NCBI GenBank assembly: GCA_016758965.1
Contig: JAEPRB010000085.1
Span: 82,843 to 146,842, forward strand
Origin: Circinella minor
Lineage: Eukaryota > Mucoromycota > Mucoromycetes > Mucorales > Lichtheimiaceae
DNA length: 64,000 nt
Direction: 5' to 3'
The stretch's first letter is position 1, and each line of letters starts with the position of its first letter. The notes beneath the pieces are model-generated. The model was not told the origin of the DNA. It was given only the letters and a program-made list of their open reading frames with translations, and did not search any database. Below are positions 61,377 to 64,000 of the stretch, piece after piece. Made by a program: the position numbers and the translations under genes.

Positions 61377-61387
61377 CCGAGCAGCGG
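61377..61387. promoter_or_regulatory. CCG-N5-CGG palindrome upstream of KADY-tail gene 5
   Basis: CCGAGCAGCGG followed by ATCA, 200 bp before the ATG. CGCCACAGCCAC is at 61,309, and the palindrome CATTACATTAGTAATG lies between them. Confidence 0.55.
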
Positions 61388-61586
61388 ATCAAAAAAAAAA
61401 GCATTTTATTTACTTGGATCAAAAAATGTATTTGTAATCAAATGGTGCTGTCATGGTAATAAAATTTTATATAAATGCTCAGTAATTCTTTTTCAATCCT
61501 GGATCATACCCATTATTCCAAACATCCTCAAGAAAGTTATCTTTTTTTTTCTTCATCAAATTAAACAAGACAAAAATAAAACAACA

Positions 61587-61862
61587 ATGCTTTCCTCTTC
61601 ATCCCAAGGCTCAGTTCAAAATGTTGATTTCATTCAACTCCGATATGGTTTATATGCTTTGGACAATGCTAGTCATCAATCAACTTCCAGTAATAGCACT
61701 ACTAGTACAAACTCTCTCGAAAAGCAATCAGCAAGATCATCAATCGCAAGTGATTTGAAAAAGAAGTCAGAGGGTCTTTTTGACGTGCCAAAAACTCAAA
61801 ATTCACCTAGTGCCACTACTTCTTATCAAGCCAAGGCCGATTATCTTTTACTCCGAAAGTAG
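61587..61862 (+). CDS. KADY-tail small Ser/Thr-rich protein 5
   Basis: 91 residues, no intron. MLSSSSQGSVQNVDFIQLRY, a Ser/Thr/Asn tract (SSNSTTSTNSLEKQSARSS), the basic block SDLKKKSEGLFDVPKTQ, and the tail YQAKADYLLLRK. One residue is added (ATTSYQ) relative to gene 4. Copies 3, 4 and 5 differ mostly in the middle. The promoter is nearly identical to that of gene 3 over more than 150 bp, including TTTTATATAAAT near 61,468. Followed by Tigger-derived sequence and PB1 gene 5. Function unknown. Confidence 0.75.
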   Translation: MLSSSSQGSVQNVDFIQLRYGLYALDNASHQSTSSNSTTSTNSLEKQSARSSIASDLKKKSEGLFDVPKTQNSPSATTSYQAKADYLLLRK

Positions 61863-61864
61863 AT

Positions 61865-62715
61865 TTTTGCATGACAGTATTATTATCTCAATGTGTAATA
61901 TAAATCCCCCTTCATCCTAGATTATTAGATAAACAATTATTATCCACCCTTATGCTATTATATACTTATACTTAAGTAGCATTATTATAGAAACACCTTA
62001 TATAATAAATCAATACTATTCTAATACGCGCGTTTAATATACAGTTGTTCAATATTTTCTTTCTTTTGAGAATTTGATCGCTTACGTAGCAAAAACAACC
62101 TCAAAAAAATTAGTATATATACATTATGTATATCTAGATCAAAATAATATCTTGGTGTGCTTAATAGTAATTACGGAGTAGCATAAAAAAATCACCTTAA
62201 GCCAAAAAAAGATCATAAAATCTTATTATTTAATTTCACGGTGATCAATACGTACCTTAGACCAACACTGAAAAATGAAATAAACGTCCACTTTTGTATA
62301 TAATGGTCGGTGTACAGAAACTAAAAATACCGTTGTTATCGTAAAAACGATAATATGTAATTTTTCATAAGATTTTAAAAAAAATGAACGTCAATTTCTT
62401 CTATTATCATAAAATCTATTTTCTGGTGTAATAGATTATTGCAGTGCAATGCTGGTTATTATATGGTATGAAAGTACAATTTATATGCGTCTTCTACTAG
62501 TACTAATTGTTGGTTATTATTTATACCGATCTGATTCGAAGAAGGACTGCATGATAATATTATAAAAAGAATAATTTAAAGAAAAGTAAAATAGTATATA
62601 GACTTTCCAAAAAAAAAAAAAAGGATACGAGATTATTGTGCATATTGTATAACACACATGGATTATCAGTGAAAAACTATTTATATGTACCAGAGACCGA
62701 TTATTATTTATATTC
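61865..62715. other. Intergenic, no gene seen
   Basis: AT-rich 3' flank of KADY-tail gene 5, with no coding-like frame or element end. Confidence 0.4.
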
Positions 62716-62719
62716 ACAC

Positions 62720-63330
62720 AAACCTTTTGTAAACCGGTTTTCAGTGAACTTGTTTAATCTTTACCGGAGTCAGAATAGTCTTGTATAGTAATACTACTGT
62801 ATTTTTTAATTTGTAGTATTAATCATGTGAGCTTGCTTAAATGTCACTTCAACTTTTTCTTTTGTTTATTTATGCAACAAAAAAAAATCTCAGAGCATCT
62901 TTGTCGTCCACTGAAATTATTGTTTGTTAATGTTAACTTTTTTCTGCTGATTTATGTGCATGCTCTTTTCTTCTTATTCTTCACCATCAAATATGTACTT
63001 GAATGTGCACTTGATTCAAGTCATCTCTATACGTTTATACAACTAATGATCGTATTCTGTATAAATACATTATTTCTTGTAAATTTATTAATCGATCCGA
63101 TCGCTGGTTCATTGTCAATATGTAATGGCCGAATGCTATTATTTTTAACACTAAACATTAAACCGCACAGTAGAATTCTTATCTTAATCTAATTATATGT
63201 AGCCTTCTAGTATATTCTATTACTGCCCTTTGAGTCTTAAACGCCAAACAGACATTGTCTTAAACCTGTATAAACTCTTACATATCGATAGAATCAGTTT
63301 AATGGAAAGTCCGCTGCATGCTCGTTTTTG
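62720..63330. mobile_element. Tigger remnant 5' of PB1 gene 5
   Basis: TTGTAAACCGGTTTTCAGTG and TTTACCGGAGTCAGAATAGT match the left part of the intact element (compare 27,955-28,015), and TGCTTAAATGTCACTTCAAC matches 28,130-28,150. TTCTAGTATATTCTATTACT at 63,205 matches the 5' side (30,130). The transposase region is shortened and without a frame. Confidence 0.6.
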
Positions 63331-63463
63331 CATTATTATTAGTTTACTCTCCCACTATATATAAACTAATTTTTATTACATATCGCTTTTCTTCAACCAT
63401 ACTTCCATTTTTTTTACATCAAGGACAATACCGTAGTATTATTACAAATTTTATTATCAAACA

Positions 63464-63932
63464 AATGGAGCAACTTTTTTTTTGTATAACTTCTCTTCTC
63501 TTTTTAGTTTTTTGGTATCAATCACACACCATACCGTACCAATATTTAGAGGAGTTCATCACCATAAAAATCATGGAGGAGGATAACCCTGAAAGCGATG
63601 TGTATCGTTTCTTTGTAAAAACCAATATTACGATGGATGAACTACGAGAGAAGGTTTTTTATTTATTTTAATTGATATAATAAAATATTATAGTTAACCG
63701 TTTTTATTACCTGTATCAAATTCTAACAATAAAAAACTTGACTTTTTCTTATTATGTATTCCATTAACAAAAGGTTGCTGTCCGGTACTACGGGCAGTAT
63801 ATACCACTATACTATCGAGACATCGACAATGATTTGATTCGATTGGAAAATGACGAAGATCTAGATTGTGCTTTAAACCGACAGTCAGGGCTTTTAAAAA
63901 CAGTTTCGTTTCTCTGTGTTATTATTAAATAA
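63464..63932 (+). CDS. Stand-alone PB1-domain protein 5
   Basis: The PB1 part is EEFITIKIMEEDNPESDVYR, FFVKTNITMDELREK, then after the intron (63,654-63,773, starting GTTTTT) YIPLYYRDIDNDLIRLENDE with DLDCALNRQ and a closing SFLCVIIK. Lysine and OPCA are both present. The start is unclear. The ATG at 63,573 would lose the first strand. The in-frame ATG at 63,464 adds a hydrophobic leader (FFCITSLLFLVFW), and the frame is open back to 63,318. Neither looks like the other copies' starts, so a small 5' rearrangement or an unseen intron is likely. It is complete at its 3' end before the window edge. Confidence 0.68.
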
Positions 63933-64000
63933 AGAATATAAACTGTCTCCTGGTGGTTTTTATGACGTAAACAAAACTGCTATTTCAAATTGTTCTTTTT

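Larger units (their letters stand above)
59300..61586. other. Shared divergent promoter region of KADY-tail genes 4 and 5
   Basis: The duplicate of 52,355-54,135. Outer parts are inverted promoter copies. The middle shares CGCATGATGACTCACCAAAC-like and AACTGTAACTGGTTCACGAT blocks with 53,020-53,280. No intact gene was found. Confidence 0.5.

Noticed and set aside
62827..63192. 121-codon plus-strand hydrophobic frame
   Set aside because: Lies within the Tigger remnant; Phe/Leu-rich because of T-rich sequence.

Overview
The window is eukaryotic and very AT-rich. Genes have short spliceosomal introns, mostly GTAAGT...AG with TACTAAC-like branch sites, plus long A/T homopolymers and DNA-transposon debris. 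Gene content (ARF1, a Ypp1/TTC7-like protein, a HET-domain protein, Tigger/pogo transposase) fits a fungus. I infer an early-diverging lineage such as Mucoromycota, but no marker here proves it.

Layout. (i) 1-2,690: a small TA-flanked DNA element and decayed membrane-protein reading frames. (ii) 2,690-30,290: a tandem duplication of roughly 12-14 kb. Copy A is about 2,690-17,010 and copy B about 17,015-30,290. Each copy carries a multi-exon gene of unknown function (intact in A, broken in B), a decayed nuclease-like fragment, and an extraordinary secreted-peptide gene. Copy A alone has a decayed coiled-coil gene. Copy B alone has a hAT remnant and an intact Tigger/pogo transposon whose empty site survives in copy A. 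(iii) 30,900-36,600: a HET-domain gene and a zinc alcohol dehydrogenase pseudogene. (iv) 37,598-45,248: a conserved island with ARF1 and a Ypp1/TTC7-like TPR protein. (v) 46,280-64,000: an accessory array of two small multicopy families. One is five stand-alone PB1-domain proteins; the other is five short Ser/Thr-rich proteins ending in a YQxKADYLLxRK-type tail, plus one truncated copy. They are interleaved with Tigger-derived fragments.

The main discovery candidate is the secreted-peptide gene (13,788-16,528; paralog 25,660-27,556). A 127-nt signal-peptide exon is followed by a tandem array of about 138-bp units. Each unit is a complete-looking intron (GTAAGT ... TACTAAC ... ATTAATAG), and successive introns are separated by exactly three nucleotides, 17 times in a row in copy A after one 6-nt exon. 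Joining the exon, the single-codon microexons and the terminal exon gives one open frame ending in a four-cysteine 20-residue tail and a stop codon just after the last junction. In copy B the introns are related but the triplets are different, so the introns are conserved while the codons vary. This suggests a secreted peptide built one residue per intron-repeat unit.

Other notable signals are a strong excess of TACGTA, with CGTA insertions at TA seen by comparing copies A and B; a CCG-N5-CGG palindrome about 190-220 bp upstream of all five KADY-tail genes; and a shared GTTTTT-type 5' splice site in the PB1 family.
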